Source: Hydractinia symbiolongicarpus (taxonomy: Eukaryota; Cnidaria; Hydrozoa; Anthoathecata; Hydractiniidae). From it: DNA of 64,000 nt. The translations under genes and the position numbers were made by a program. Positions 30,323-43,550 of this stretch are shown here, piece after piece; position 1 is the first letter of the stretch; every line of letters starts with the position of its first letter. The notes under the pieces are model-generated. The model was not told where the DNA came from and did no database searches. It saw nothing but the letters and a program-made list of their open reading frames with translations. The stretch spans positions 30,569,501 through 30,633,500 of the forward strand of contig NC_079875.1 of the NCBI RefSeq assembly GCF_029227915.1, written 5' to 3'.

Positions 30323-33300
30323 CACGGTCATTCAGTTCCGCCTGTACACGGGAAATTCAGCCTGCGCATGCGCTAACTTTTGAAATCTCAAAACGCAAAA
30401 ATTTCGTGGCAATGATGACGTCGTAATCTCGACATACCTAACTTAACATGCTAAATTACAAGGCATTGTGCTAATATATTGTTCACTTTGTATTTTATTA
30501 TAATAAGTGTGGCCAAGGCTCCGTATAAACACTGAAAACGACGGGTTTGCTTTTGTTGTGGCAACGTAAACGAAAGGCTCTTTTTATGCGACACATTTAC
30601 AGAATTTCTATATTCTACCAAAATTTGAGAAAGAACTAAAGTTTTTTACGCAGTAAAATATATATATTATGAAAAGCTACGGGATTTGTCTTTACGCTGC
30701 AAAACCTTATTTTGCTTACATTTTTTTACTAAAAGTTTTTAAGCATTTTCCAGGGTAAGGGTGTTTGGCTAGCTAGCCTCCTTGAATATCAACAAACATG
30801 GCCGACAGATCGACATGCAAAAAGTTCTATAAGTCTTAGATAATCAAAAAAGGTTAAATTAATCTCATTATTACATTTAACAGTTATTTTGATTTCACTC
30901 TGATTTGCAAAATCTAAGTATGAAAGTGTGGTAGGTCAAGACCACCTAGATACAGTGTAGCAGGCCATTGGGTAGCTAGCCATAAATGCTAGGACAGGGA
31001 AAAAATGCAGCAAAACCTTAAGATGTAGCAAATTGATATAGGTGGCCACACAATTGCATTATTTTCAATTTAACGGCATATGGGTTAATTTTTGGCCAAA
31101 GAATACAAGCCTTAAATTTGGATGAAATAATAGAATGTTTTAAGAGCACTCCAAGAGCCTAAGTGGCAGTTTCGCTTTTTTATATGTAGCTAGCTCTGGC
31201 TAATAATTAAACTGTGAAAAAATAAACCAAATAAAGCCTTGAATGCTTTGAACAATAAATACTGCCACGCCTTTGCTGTTAAGTGCAAAATGTCATATTT
31301 AGGGGCTATTCATATCGAATATTTCCTTGAATAACAGGGAAATATTTCAGCATGATATAATTTTTACTTTATGTTCAAATGGCTTGGGCGACAAAACTTT
31401 TCCCCAGGTGAGAAAATGCCATGTGATAAGTTTCTATTGTTTATTAAGATAAGGACCTATTGTTTATTTTTAAAAATTGTGCCCAATCGACATTAATTTA
31501 TCTCGCCTGCCGAGGAAACTTCTGTTTTTTTGGGAAAATGCATTACCTGCTTACCAAGATTTCGATCATGCGCACCCCAAGATCTTGGTAGGTGGGTAAA
31601 TATTTTTTCTCATATGAACGCAACTAAATTTTGTTAAGAGTTTGTTAACAACCCTAGATCTTGCCTTCATTTCATGCTGAAACATTTACCCGGTTCCCGA
31701 GGAAATATTTCCCATTTTAACATGTACCTTAGGACTCGTGAAGAAAAGTCTCAAACAAAGATAAAATAATCTAAGTTACAATATAATGTGTATTTCATTT
31801 AGCAAACATAAAAATAAAAACTGTACATTAACATAATTCTTTGAATAAGTCTTCCAATAAGAACCATATAATGTGCATAGTAGCTGTGTTTGCAACAAAA
31901 AATATCCCAAACAATTGAAACCATACCAGGAGTAGACCATAAACGCTTTAACAGGTTGTTGAAGCCACATGGATACTAAAAAAAATATGACAGTGGATTT
32001 TTAATATTTACATTACCTTAAAAGGATAAATTTTGAAATAAATTTATTGCCTTGGATTTTCTTTTAATGTATTTCATAGACATTCATAGACATTTGAATT
32101 TTTAAGTTCTTGTTCAAGGGGTTTTGGCAAAAAAAAAAATTTTTCAATGATGCTCTAAGGAATATTTTCTGTGAAAATCATTAGCTTTTGTATAAAATAT
32201 ACTTATTATATATACTTATTTTAATAATACTGATTAATGAAATGCAATATTTTTTTGCAACAAAAGCCCACAGGGGTCAAGAGGTTCCACAAAATCATTT
32301 TTCCACAATACATCTCTTCACAGTTTAAGTCATTTACTTCTGTTCTGTATTAAAAAAAGGAAGTAAACAGAGTGAATTTAATAGTTATTTATTTATTTAT
32401 TTTCCATCAGATAGTATGATAATAATAATAATAAAAATTATTCATGCAAACTCATTAAAACCACCTAATGGAGGGATACCACCACGAATAAGGCTTTGAC
32501 CATCATTATGAATATTTGTCATTTTCTAAAGCCTTCTGAATTCATTACAGTTAATTCTTTTCTTTTTAATTCTCAATAAGACGTGGTAACAAAAGAAAGA
32601 CTGTGAAACTGTGAACTTGTGTATTAGCATCTTTTCGACACTAGGAATCGTAAATCTGAAATTTAGGTAAGAAATAGAATAACACGTCATAATTGGTGAT
32701 AAACTATTGTAAACGCAATAAAGTAGTTCTATTCACACTATATTTTTTAAACAACACAGTGTACTGCACTCCCTATTGACTACCCTTAGGTATTTTACTT
32801 TAAGGCTACCATGTTTATGCACAAAGTTGTAAAGCTATACACAGTACTTTAGTCATAATAACAATGTGTTGCTAGGACAGCAGAGGCCCAGCGTTGAAAA
32901 GATAAAAGAAAATATAGTTTACTAAGAAGAAACATTCATATCAGTAACCTTTGTTGGTCAGTAATAACAAAATTCTACTTACAATTCATTATACTACTCA
33001 TAACATCATCATTCAAGTGCCATTTATAGCTAGCTACAGGCCACCAAAATATCTTGACTTTGAAGGCAAATTTTTCAGAGCAAAAAAATGTAAGCACCGG
33101 AACGTCGATTTCTTCTGGTAATACAATGTTTGAAATTAATAAAAATAACTATGAATAGTCTTGGAAAACTTTAGAATGTTAGTTTTAGGCATTTTCATAT
33201 GCTCCTTTTGCCCCTGTCGGAAAAAAAATACGTTCTTGACAATGAAATGTTTTTCTTTCGTTTTCTTGCTTTTCACCATAGCCACCAACAATTTTTTTGT

Positions 33301-33508
33301 CTTCGCCAACATGTTATCAAACATTATAAAATTAAAACAAACGCTTTATAGTCATGAAAGTCAGCCTTTGTTCAAAATCAGTAGAGCATCCAATTTGTAA
33401 AACAATGTTTATCAGGCATGCGACGATGTCTACCATCTTGAAAAAATTACAAAATATTTCGCGAATGTTGCGCACGCGCATTCTGAATTTCACATTCTGA
33501 ACGAACGT
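30323..33508. mobile_element. Segment interposed in the satellite, imperfect inverted ends
   Basis: Satellite sequence stops after GTCTCAT (30322) and resumes at 33509 with GGGTCAAC; about 45 bp of one monomer is absent. The left end reads CACGGTCATTCAG...GAAATTCAGCCTGCGCATGCGC. The right end, reversed, reads CACGTTCGTTCAG...GAAATTCAGAATGCGCGTGCGC. These look like worn terminal inverted repeats of a non-autonomous DNA transposon; CACxx ends recall the CACTA/Chapaev group, but that is speculative. No protein frame inside, and no other gene seen across the 3.2 kb. Confidence 0.4.
31310..31725. repeat. Inverted-repeat element, about 0.4 kb (MITE-like)
   Basis: AATATTTCCTTGAATAACAG through GGAAATATTTCAGCATGA near 31318-31356 is mirrored by TCATGCTGAAACATTTACCC through GAGGAAATATTTCCC near 31674-31711. 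Arms are imperfect and the outer boundaries are unclear. Confidence 0.45.
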
Positions 33509-36500
33509 GGGGTCAACAACTTCGTTTCCAGATTTTATATTTTAGCCGTAAATTTAATAAACGAGGCATTTAAAAGAGACGAGTGTCTCATATATTTGTG
33601 ATTTTTTGTACTGATACAGGATAGTTGTACTTTAGGGTCAACAACCTCGTTTCAAGTTTTTATACTTTAGACGTAAAATTGATAAACGAGGCATTTAAAA
33701 GAGACGAGTGTCTCATATATTTGTGATTTTTTGTACTGATACAGGATAGTTGTACTTTAGGGTCAACAACCTCGTTTCAAGTTTTTATATTTTAGACGTA
33801 AAATTGATAAACGAGGCATCAAAACGAGACGAGTGTCTCATATATTTGCGATTTTTTGTATTGATACAGGATAATTGTACTTGGGTCAACAACCTCGTTT
33901 CAAGTTTCTATATTTTAGACGTAAAATTGATAAACGAGGCACTTAAAAGAGACGAGTGTCTCATATATTTGCGATTTTTTATATTGATACAGGATAATTG
34001 TACTTTAGGGTCAACAACCTCGTTTCAAGTTTTTATACTTTAGACGTAAAATTGATAAACGAGGCATTTAAAAGAGACGAGTGTCTCATATATTTGCGAT
34101 TATTTGTATCAATACAGGATAATTGTACTTTAGGGTCAACAACCTCGTTTCAAGTTTTTATATTTTAGACGTAAAATTGATAAACGAGGCATTTAAAAGA
34201 GACGAGTGTCTCATATATTTGCGATTTTTTGTATTGAAACTGGATAATTGTACTTTAGGGTCAACAACCTCGTTTCAAGTTTTTATATTTTAGAAGTAAA
34301 ATTGATAAACGAGGCATTTAAAAGAGACGAGTGTCTCATATATTAGCGATTATTTGTATCAATACAGGATAATTGTAATTTAGGGTCAACAACCGCGTTT
34401 CAAGTTTTTATATTTTAGACGTAGGATTGATAAACGAGGCACTTAAAAGAGACAAGTGTCTCATATATTTGCGATTATTTGTATCAATACAGGATAATTG
34501 TACTTTAGGGTCAACAACCTCGTTTCAAGTTTTTATATTTTAGACGTAGCATTGATAAACGAGGCACTTAAAAGAGACGAGTGTCTCATATATTTGCGAT
34601 TATTTGTATCAATACAGGATAATTGTACTTTAGGGTAAACAACCTCGTTTCAAGTTTTTATATTTTAGACGTAAAATTGATAAACGAGGCATTTAAAAGA
34701 GACGAGTGTCTCATATATTTGCGATTTTTAGTATTGATACAGGATAATTGTACTTTAGGGTCAACAACCTCGTTTCAAGTTTTTATATTTTAGACGTAAA
34801 ATTGATAAACGAGGCATTTAAAAGAGACGAGTGTCTCATATATTTGCGGTTTTTTGTACTGATACAGGATAATTGTACTTTAGGATCAACAACCTCGTTT
34901 CAAGTATTTAGATTTTAGACGTAGGATTGATAAACGAGGCACTTAAAAGAGACGAGTGTCTCATATATTTGCGATTTTTTGTATTGATACAGGATAATTG
35001 TACTTTAGGGTCAACACCTCGTTTCAAGTTCTTATACTTTAGCCGCAAAATTGATAAACGAGGCATTTAAAAGAGACGAGTGTCTCATATATTTGCGATT
35101 ATTTGTATCAATACAGGATAATTGTACTTTAGGGTCAACAACCTCGTTTCCAGACTTTATATTTTAGCCGTAAATTTGATAAACGAGGCATTCAAAAGAG
35201 ACGAGTGTCTCATAAATGCGATTTTTTGTATTAATGCAGAATAATTGTACTTTAGTGTCAACTACCTCGTTTCAAGTTTTTATATTTTAGACGTAGGATT
35301 GATAAACGAGGCAATTAAAAGAGACGAGTGTCTCATATATTTGCGATTATTTGTATCAATACAGGATAATTGTACTTTAGGGTCAACAACCTCGTTTCAA
35401 GTTTTTATATTTTAGACGTAACATTGATAAACGAGGCATTTAAAAGAGACGAGTGTCTCATATATTTGCGATTTTTTGTTTTGATACAGGATAATTGTAC
35501 TTTAGGGTCAACAACCTCGTTTCAAGTTTTTATATTTTAGACGTAAAATTGATAAACGAGGCATTTAAAAGAGACGAGTGTCTCATATATTTGTGATTTT
35601 TTGTACTGATGCAGGAGGACACTTTGGGGTCAACAATCTCGTTTCAAGTTTTTATGTTTTAGACGTAGCATTGCTAAACGAGGCACTTAAAAGAGACGAG
35701 TGTCTCATATATTTGCGATTATTTGTATCAATACAGGATAATTGTACTTTAGGGTAAACAACCTCGTTTCAAGTTTTTATATTTTAGACGTAAAATTGAT
35801 AAACGAGGCATTTAAAAGAGACGAGTGTCTCATATATTTGCGATTTTTAGTATTGATACAGGATAATTGTACTTTAGGGTCAACAACCTCGTTTCAAGTT
35901 TTTATATTTTAGACGTAAAATTGATAAACGAGGCATTTAAAAGAGTCGAGTGTCTCATATATTTGCGATTTTTTGTATTGATACAGGATAATTGTACTTT
36001 AGGGTCAACACCTCGTTTCAAGTTCTTATACTTTAGCCGCAAAATTGATAAACGAGGCATTTAAAAGAGACGAGTGTCTCATATATTTGCGATTATTTGT
36101 ATCAATACAGGATAATTGTACTTTAGGGTCAACAACCTCGTTTCCAGACTTTATATTTTAGCCGTAAATTTGATAAACGAGGCATTCAAAAGAGACGAGT
36201 GTCTCATAAATGCGATTTTTTGTATTAATGCAGAATAATTGTACTTTAGGGTCAACTACCTCGTTTCAAGTTTTTATGTTTTAGACGTAGCATTGATAAA
36301 CGAGGCAATTAAGAGAGACGAGTGTCTCATATATTTGCGATTATTTGTATCAATACAGGATAATTGTACTTTAGGGTCAACAACCTCGTTTCAAGTTTTT
36401 ATATTTTAGACGTAACATTGATAAACGAGGCATTTAAAAGAGACGAGTGTCTCATATATTTGCGATTTTTTGTTTTGATACAGGATAATTGTACTTTAGG

Positions 36501-36879
36501 GTCAACAACCTCGTTTCAAGTTTTTATATTTTAGACGTAAAATTGATAAACGAGGCATTTAAAAGAGACGAGTGTCTCATATATTTGTGATTTTTTGTAC
36601 TGATGCAGGAGGATACTTTGGGGTCAACAACCTCGTTTCAAGTTTTTATATTTTAGACGTAAAATTGATAAACGAGGCATTTAAAAGAGACGAGTGTCTC
36701 ATATATTTGCGATTTTTTGTATTGATACAGGATAATTGTACTTTAGGGTCAACACCTCGTTTCAAGTTCTTAGATTTTAGACGAAAAATTGATAAACGAG
36801 GCACTTAAAATAGACGAGTGTCTCATATATTTGCGATTATTTGTATCAATACAGGATAATTGTACTTTAGGGTCAACAA

Positions 36880-39800
36880 CCTTGTTTCCAGACTTTATAT
36901 TTTAGCCGTAAATTTGATAAACGAGGCATTCAAAAGAGACGAGTGTCTCATAAATGCGATTTTTTGTATTAATGCAGAATAATTGTACTTTAGGGTCAAC
37001 TACCTCGTTTCAAGTTTTTATATTTTAGACGTAAAATTGATAAACGAGGCATTTAAAAGAGACGAGTGTCTCATATATTTGTGATTTTTTGTACTGATGC
37101 AGGAGGATACTTTGGGGTCAACAACCTCGTTTCAAGTTTTTATATTTTAGACGTAAAATTGATAAACGAGGCATTTAAAAGAGACGAATGTCTCATATAT
37201 TTGTGATTTTTTGTACTGATGCAGGATAATTGTACTTTAGGGTCAACAACCTCGTTTCAAGTTTTTAGATTTTAGACGAAAAATTGATAAACGAGGCACT
37301 TAAAATAGACGAGTGTCTCTTATATTTTCGATTATTTGTATCAATACAGGATAATTGTACTTTAGGGTCAACAACCTCGTTTCCAGATTTTATATTTTAG
37401 CCGTAAATTTGATAAACGAGGCATTTAAAAGAGACGAATGTCTCATATATTTGTGATTTTTTGTACTGATGCAGGATAATTGTACTTTAGGGTCAACAAC
37501 CTCGTTTCAAGTTTTTAGATTTTAGACGAAAAATTGATAAACGAGGCACTTAAAAGAGACGAGTGTCTCTTATATTTGCGATTATTTGTATCAATACAGG
37601 ATAATTGTACTTTAGGGTCAACAACCTCGTTTCCAGATTTTATATTTTAGCCGTAAATTTGATAAACGAGGCATTTAAAAGAGACGAATGTCTCATATAT
37701 TTGTGATTTTTTGTACTGATGCAGGATAATTGTACTTTAGGGTCAACAACCTCGTTTCAAGTTTTTAGATTTTAGACGAAAAATTGATAAACGAGGCACT
37801 TAAAAGAGACGAGTGTCTCATATATTTGCGATTATTTGTATCAATACAGGAAAATTGTACTTTAGGGTCAACAACCTCGTTTCCAGATTTTATATTTTAG
37901 CCGTAAATTTGATTAACGAGGCATTCAAAAGAGACAAGTGTCTCATATATGCGATTTTTTGTATTGATACAGGATAATTGTACTTTAGGGTCAACAACCT
38001 CGTTTCAAGTTTCTATATTTTAGACGTAAAATACGAGGCACTTAAAAGAGACGAGTGTCTCATATATTTGCGATTTTTTATATTGATACAGGATAATTGT
38101 ACTTTAGGGTCAACAACCTCGTTTCAAGTTTTTATACTTTAGACGTAAAATTGATAAACGAGGCATTTAAAAGAGACGAGTGTCTCATATATTTGTGATT
38201 TTTTGTACTGATACAGGATAGTTGTACTTTAGGGTCAACAACCTCGTTTCAAGTTTTTATATTTTAGACGTAAAATTGATAAACGAGGCATTCAAAAGAG
38301 ACGAGTGTCTCATATATGCGATTTTTTGTATTAATGCAGAATAATTGTACTTTAGGGTCAACAACCTCGTTTCAAGTTTTTATATTTTAGACGTAAAATA
38401 CGAGGCACTTAAAAGAGACGAGTGTCTCATATATTTGCGATTTTTTGTATTGAAACTGGATAATTGTACTTTAGGGTCAACAACCTCGTTTCAAGTTTTT
38501 ATATTTTAGAAGTAAAATTGATAAACGAGGCATTTAAAAGAGACGAGTGTCTCATATATTTGCGATTATTTGTATCAATACAGGATAATTGTAATTTAGG
38601 GTCAACAACCGCGTTTCAAGTTTTTATATTTTAGACGTAGGATTGATAAACGAGGCACTTAAAAGAGACAAGTGTCTCATATATTTGCGATTATTTGTAT
38701 CAATACAGGATAGTTGTAATTTAGGGTCAACAACCGCGTTTCAAGTTTTTATATTTTAGACGTAGGATTGATAAACGAGGCACTTAAAAGAGACGAGTGT
38801 CTCATATATTTGCGATTATTTGTATCAATACAGGATAATTGTACTTTAGGGTAAACAACCTCGTTTCAAGTTTTTATATTTTAGACGTAAAATTGATAAA
38901 CGAGGCATTTAAAAGAGACGAGTGTCTCATATATTTGCGATTTTTAGTATTGATACAGGATAATTGTACTTTAGGGTCAACAACCTCGTTTCAAGTTTTT
39001 ATATTTTAGACGTAAAATTGATAAACGAGGCATTTAAAAGAGACGAGTGTCTCATATATTTGCGATTATTTGTATCAATACAGGATAATTGTACTTTAGG
39101 GTCAACAACCTCGTTTCCAGACTTTATATTTTAGCCGTAAATTTGATAAACGAGGCATTCAAAAGAGACGAGTGTCTCATAAATGCGATTTTTTGTATTA
39201 ATGCAGAATAATTGTACTTTAGGGTCAACTACCTCGTTTCAAGTTTTTATATTTTAGACGTAAAATTGATAAACGAGGCATTTAAAAGAGACGAGTGTCT
39301 CATATATTTGTGATTTTTTGTACTGATGCAGGAGGATACTTTGGGGTCAACAACCTCGTTTCAAGTTTTTATATTTTAGACGTAAAATTGATAAACGAGG
39401 CATTTAAAAGAGACGAATGTCTCATATATTTGTGATTTTTTGTACTGATGCAGGATAATTGTACTTTAGGGTCAACAACCTCGTTTCAAGTTTTTAGATT
39501 TTAGACGAAAAATTGATAAACGAGGCACTTAAAATAGACGAGTGTCTCTTATATTTTCGATTATTTGTATCAATACAGGATAATTGTACTTTAGGGTCAA
39601 CAACCTCGTTTCCAGATTTTATATTTTAGCCGTAAATTTGATAAACGAGGCATTTAAAAGAGACGAATGTCTCATATATTTGTGATTTTTTGTACTGATG
39701 CAGGATAATTGTACTTTAGGGTCAACAACCTCGTTTCAAGTTTTTAGATTTTAGACGAAAAATTGATAAACGAGGCACTTAAAAGAGACGAGTGTCTCTT

Positions 39801-41337
39801 ATATTTGCGATTATTTGTATCAATACAGGATAATTGTACTTTAGGGTCAACAACCTCGTTTCCAGATTTTATATTTTAGCCGTAAATTTGATAAACGAGG
39901 CATTTAAAAGAGACGAATGTCTCATATATTTGTGATTTTTTGTACTGATGCAGGATAATTGTACTTTAGGGTCAACAACCTCGTTTCAAGTTTTTAGATT
40001 TTAGACGAAAAATTGATAAACGAGGCACTTAAAAGAGACGAGTGTCTCATATATTTGCGATTATTTGTATCAATACAGGAAAATTGTACTTTAGGGTCAA
40101 CAACCTCGTTTCCAGATTTTATATTTTAGCCGTAAATTTGATTAACGAGGCATTCAAAAGAGACAAGTGTCTCATATATGCGATTTTTTGTATTGATACA
40201 GGATAATTGTACTTTAGGGTCAACAACCTCGTTTCAAGTTTCTATATTTTAGACGTAAAATACGAGGCACTTAAAAGAGACGAGTGTCTCATATATTTGC
40301 GATTTTTTATATTGATACAGGATAATTGTACTTTAGGGTCAACAACCTCGTTTCAAGTTTTTATACTTTAGACGTAAAATTGATAAACGAGGCATTTAAA
40401 AGAGACGAGTGTCTCATATATTTGTGATTTTTTGTACTGATACAGGATAGTTGTACTTTAGGGTCAACAACCTCGTTTCAAGTTTTTATATTTTAGACGT
40501 AAAATTGATAAACGAGGCATTCAAAAGAGACGAGTGTCTCATATATGCGATTTTTTGTATTAATGCAGAATAATTGTACTTTAGGGTCAACAACCTCGTT
40601 TCAAGTTTTTATATTTTAGACGTAAAATACGAGGCACTTAAAAGAGACGAGTGTCTCATATATTTGCGATTTTTTGTATTGAAACTGGATAATTGTACTT
40701 TAGGGTCAACAACCTCGTTTCAAGTTTTTATATTTTAGAAGTAAAATTGATAAACGAGGCATTTAAAAGAGACGAGTGTCTCATATATTTGCGATTATTT
40801 GTATCAATACAGGATAATTGTAATTTAGGGTCAACAACCGCGTTTCAAGTTTTTATATTTTAGACGTAGGATTGATAAACGAGGCACTTAAAAGAGACAA
40901 GTGTCTCATATATTTGCGATTATTTGTATCAATACAGGATAGTTGTAATTTAGGGTCAACAACCGCGTTTCAAGTTTTTATATTTTAGACGTAGGATTGA
41001 TAAACGAGGCACTTAAAAGAGACGAGTGTCTCATATATTTGCGATTATTTGTATCAATACAGGATAATTGTACTTTAGGGTAAACAACCTCGTTTCAAGT
41101 TTTTATATTTTAGACGTAAAATTGATAAACGAGGCATTTAAAAGAGACGAGTGTCTCATATATTTGCGATTTTTAGTATTGATACAGGATAATTGTACTT
41201 TAGGGTCAACAACCTCGTTTCAAGTTTTTATATTTTAGACGTAAAATTGATAAACGAGGCATTTAAAAGAGACGAGTGTCTCATATATTTGCGATTATTT
41301 GTATCAATACAGGATAATTGTACTTTAGGGTCAACAA
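36880..41337 (+). repeat. Higher-order repeat of the satellite, 2,229-bp period, two copies
   Basis: Rare variants recur exactly 2,229 bp apart: AATAGACGAGTGTCTCTTAT with TTTCG (about 37301 and 39530), the short monomer ATACGAGGCA (38031 and 40260), and the CCAGACTTTATA monomer (36880, 39109, and again at 41338). About 18 monomers make one higher-order unit. The two copies appear almost identical, so the block was duplicated recently. Confidence 0.85.
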
Positions 41338-43550
41338 CCTCGTTTCCAGACTTTATATTTTAGCCGTAAATTTGATAAACGAGGCATTCAAAAGAGACGA
41401 GTGTCTCATAAATGCGATTTTTTGTATTAATGCAGAATAATTGTACTTTAGGGTCAACTACCTCGTTTCAAGTTTTTATATTTTTGACGTAGGATTGATT
41501 AACGAGGCAATTAAGAGAGACGAATGTCTCATATATTTGCGATTATTTGTATAAATACAGGATAATTGTACTTTAGGGTCAACAACCTCGTTTCAAGTTT
41601 TTATATTTTAGACGTAACATTGATAAACGAGGCATTTAAAAGAGACGAGTGTCTCATATATTTGCGATTTTTTGTTTTGATACAGGATAATTGTACTTTA
41701 GGGTCAACAACCTCGTTTCAAGTTTTTATATTTTAGACGTAAAATTGATAAACGAGGCATTTAAAAGAGACGAGTGTCTCATATATTTGTGATTTTTTGT
41801 ACTGATGCAGGAGGATACTTTGGGGTCAACAACCTCGTTTCAAGTTTTTATATTTTAGACGTAAAATTTATAAACGAGGCATTTAAAAGAGACGAGTGTC
41901 TCATATATTTGCGATTTTTAGTATTGATACAGGATAATTGTACTTTAGGGTCAACAACCTCGTTTCAAGTTTTTATATTTTAGACGTAAAATTGATAAAC
42001 GAGGCATTTAAAAGAGACGAGTGTCTCATATATTTGCGATTTTTTGTATTGATACAGGATAATTGTACTTTAGGGTCAACACCTCGTTTCAAGTTCTTAT
42101 ACTTTAGCCGCAAAATTGATAAACGAGGCATTTAAAAGAGACGAGTGTCTCATATATTTGCGATTATTTGTATCAATACAGGATAATTGTACTTTAGGGT
42201 CAACAACCTCGTTTCCAGACTTTATATTTTAGCCGTAAATTTGATAAACGAGGCATTCAAAAGAGACGAGTGTCTCATAAATGCGATTTTTTGTATTAAT
42301 GCAGAATAATTGTACTTTAGGGTCAACTACCTCGTTTCAAGTTTTTATATTTTTGACGTAGGATTGATAAACGAGGCAATTAAGAGAGACGAATGTCTCA
42401 TATATTTGCGATTATTTGTATCAATACAGGATAATTGTACTTTAGGGTCAACAACCTCGTTTCAAGTTTTTATATTTTAGACGTAACATTGATAAACGAG
42501 GCATTTAAAAGAGACGAGTGTCTCATATATTTGCGATTTTTTGTTTTGATACAGGATAATTGTACTTTAGGGTCAACAACCTCGTTTCAAGTTTTTATAT
42601 TTTAGACGTAAAATTTATAAACGAGGCATTTAAAAGAGACGAGTGTCTCATATATTTGTGATTTTTTGTACTGATGCAGGAGGATACTTTGGGGTCAACA
42701 ACCTCGTTTCAAGTTTTTATATTTTAGACGTAAAATGGATAAACGAGGCATTTAAAAGAGACGAATGTCTCATATATTTGTGATTTTTTGTACTGATGCA
42801 GGATAATTGTACTTTAGGGTCAACAACCTCGTTTCAAGTTTTTAGATTTTAGACGAAAAATTGATAAACGAGGCACTTAAAATAGACGAGTGTCTCTTAT
42901 ATTTGCGATTATTTGTATCAATACAGGATAATTGTACTTTAGGGTCAACAACCTCGTTTCCAGATTTTATATTTTAGCCGTAAATTTGATAAACGAGGCA
43001 TTTAAAAGAGACGAATGTCTCATATATTTGTGATTTTTTGTACTGATGCAGGATAATTGTACTTTAGGGTCAACAACCTCGTTTCAAGTTTTTAGATTTT
43101 AGACGAAAAATTGATAAACGAGGCACTTAAAATAGACGAGTGTCTCTTATATTTGCGATTATTTGTATCAATACAGGATAATTGTACTTTAGGGTCAACA
43201 ACCTTGTTTCAAGTTTTTAGATTTTAGACGTAGGATTGATAAACGAGGCACTTAAAAGAGACGAGTGTCTCATATATTTGCGATTTTTGTATTGATACAA
43301 GATATTTGTACTTTAGGGTCAACAACCTCGTTTCAAGTTTTTATATTTTAGACGTAAAATTGATAAACGAGGCATTTAAAAGAGACGAGTGTCTCATTTA
43401 TTTGTGATTTTTTGTACTGATACAGGATAATTGTACTTTAGGGTCAACAACCTCGTTTCAAGTTTTTAGATTTTAGACGAAAAATTGATAAACGAGGCAT
43501 CAAAACGAGACGAGTGTCTCATATATTTGCGATTTTTTGTATTGATACAG

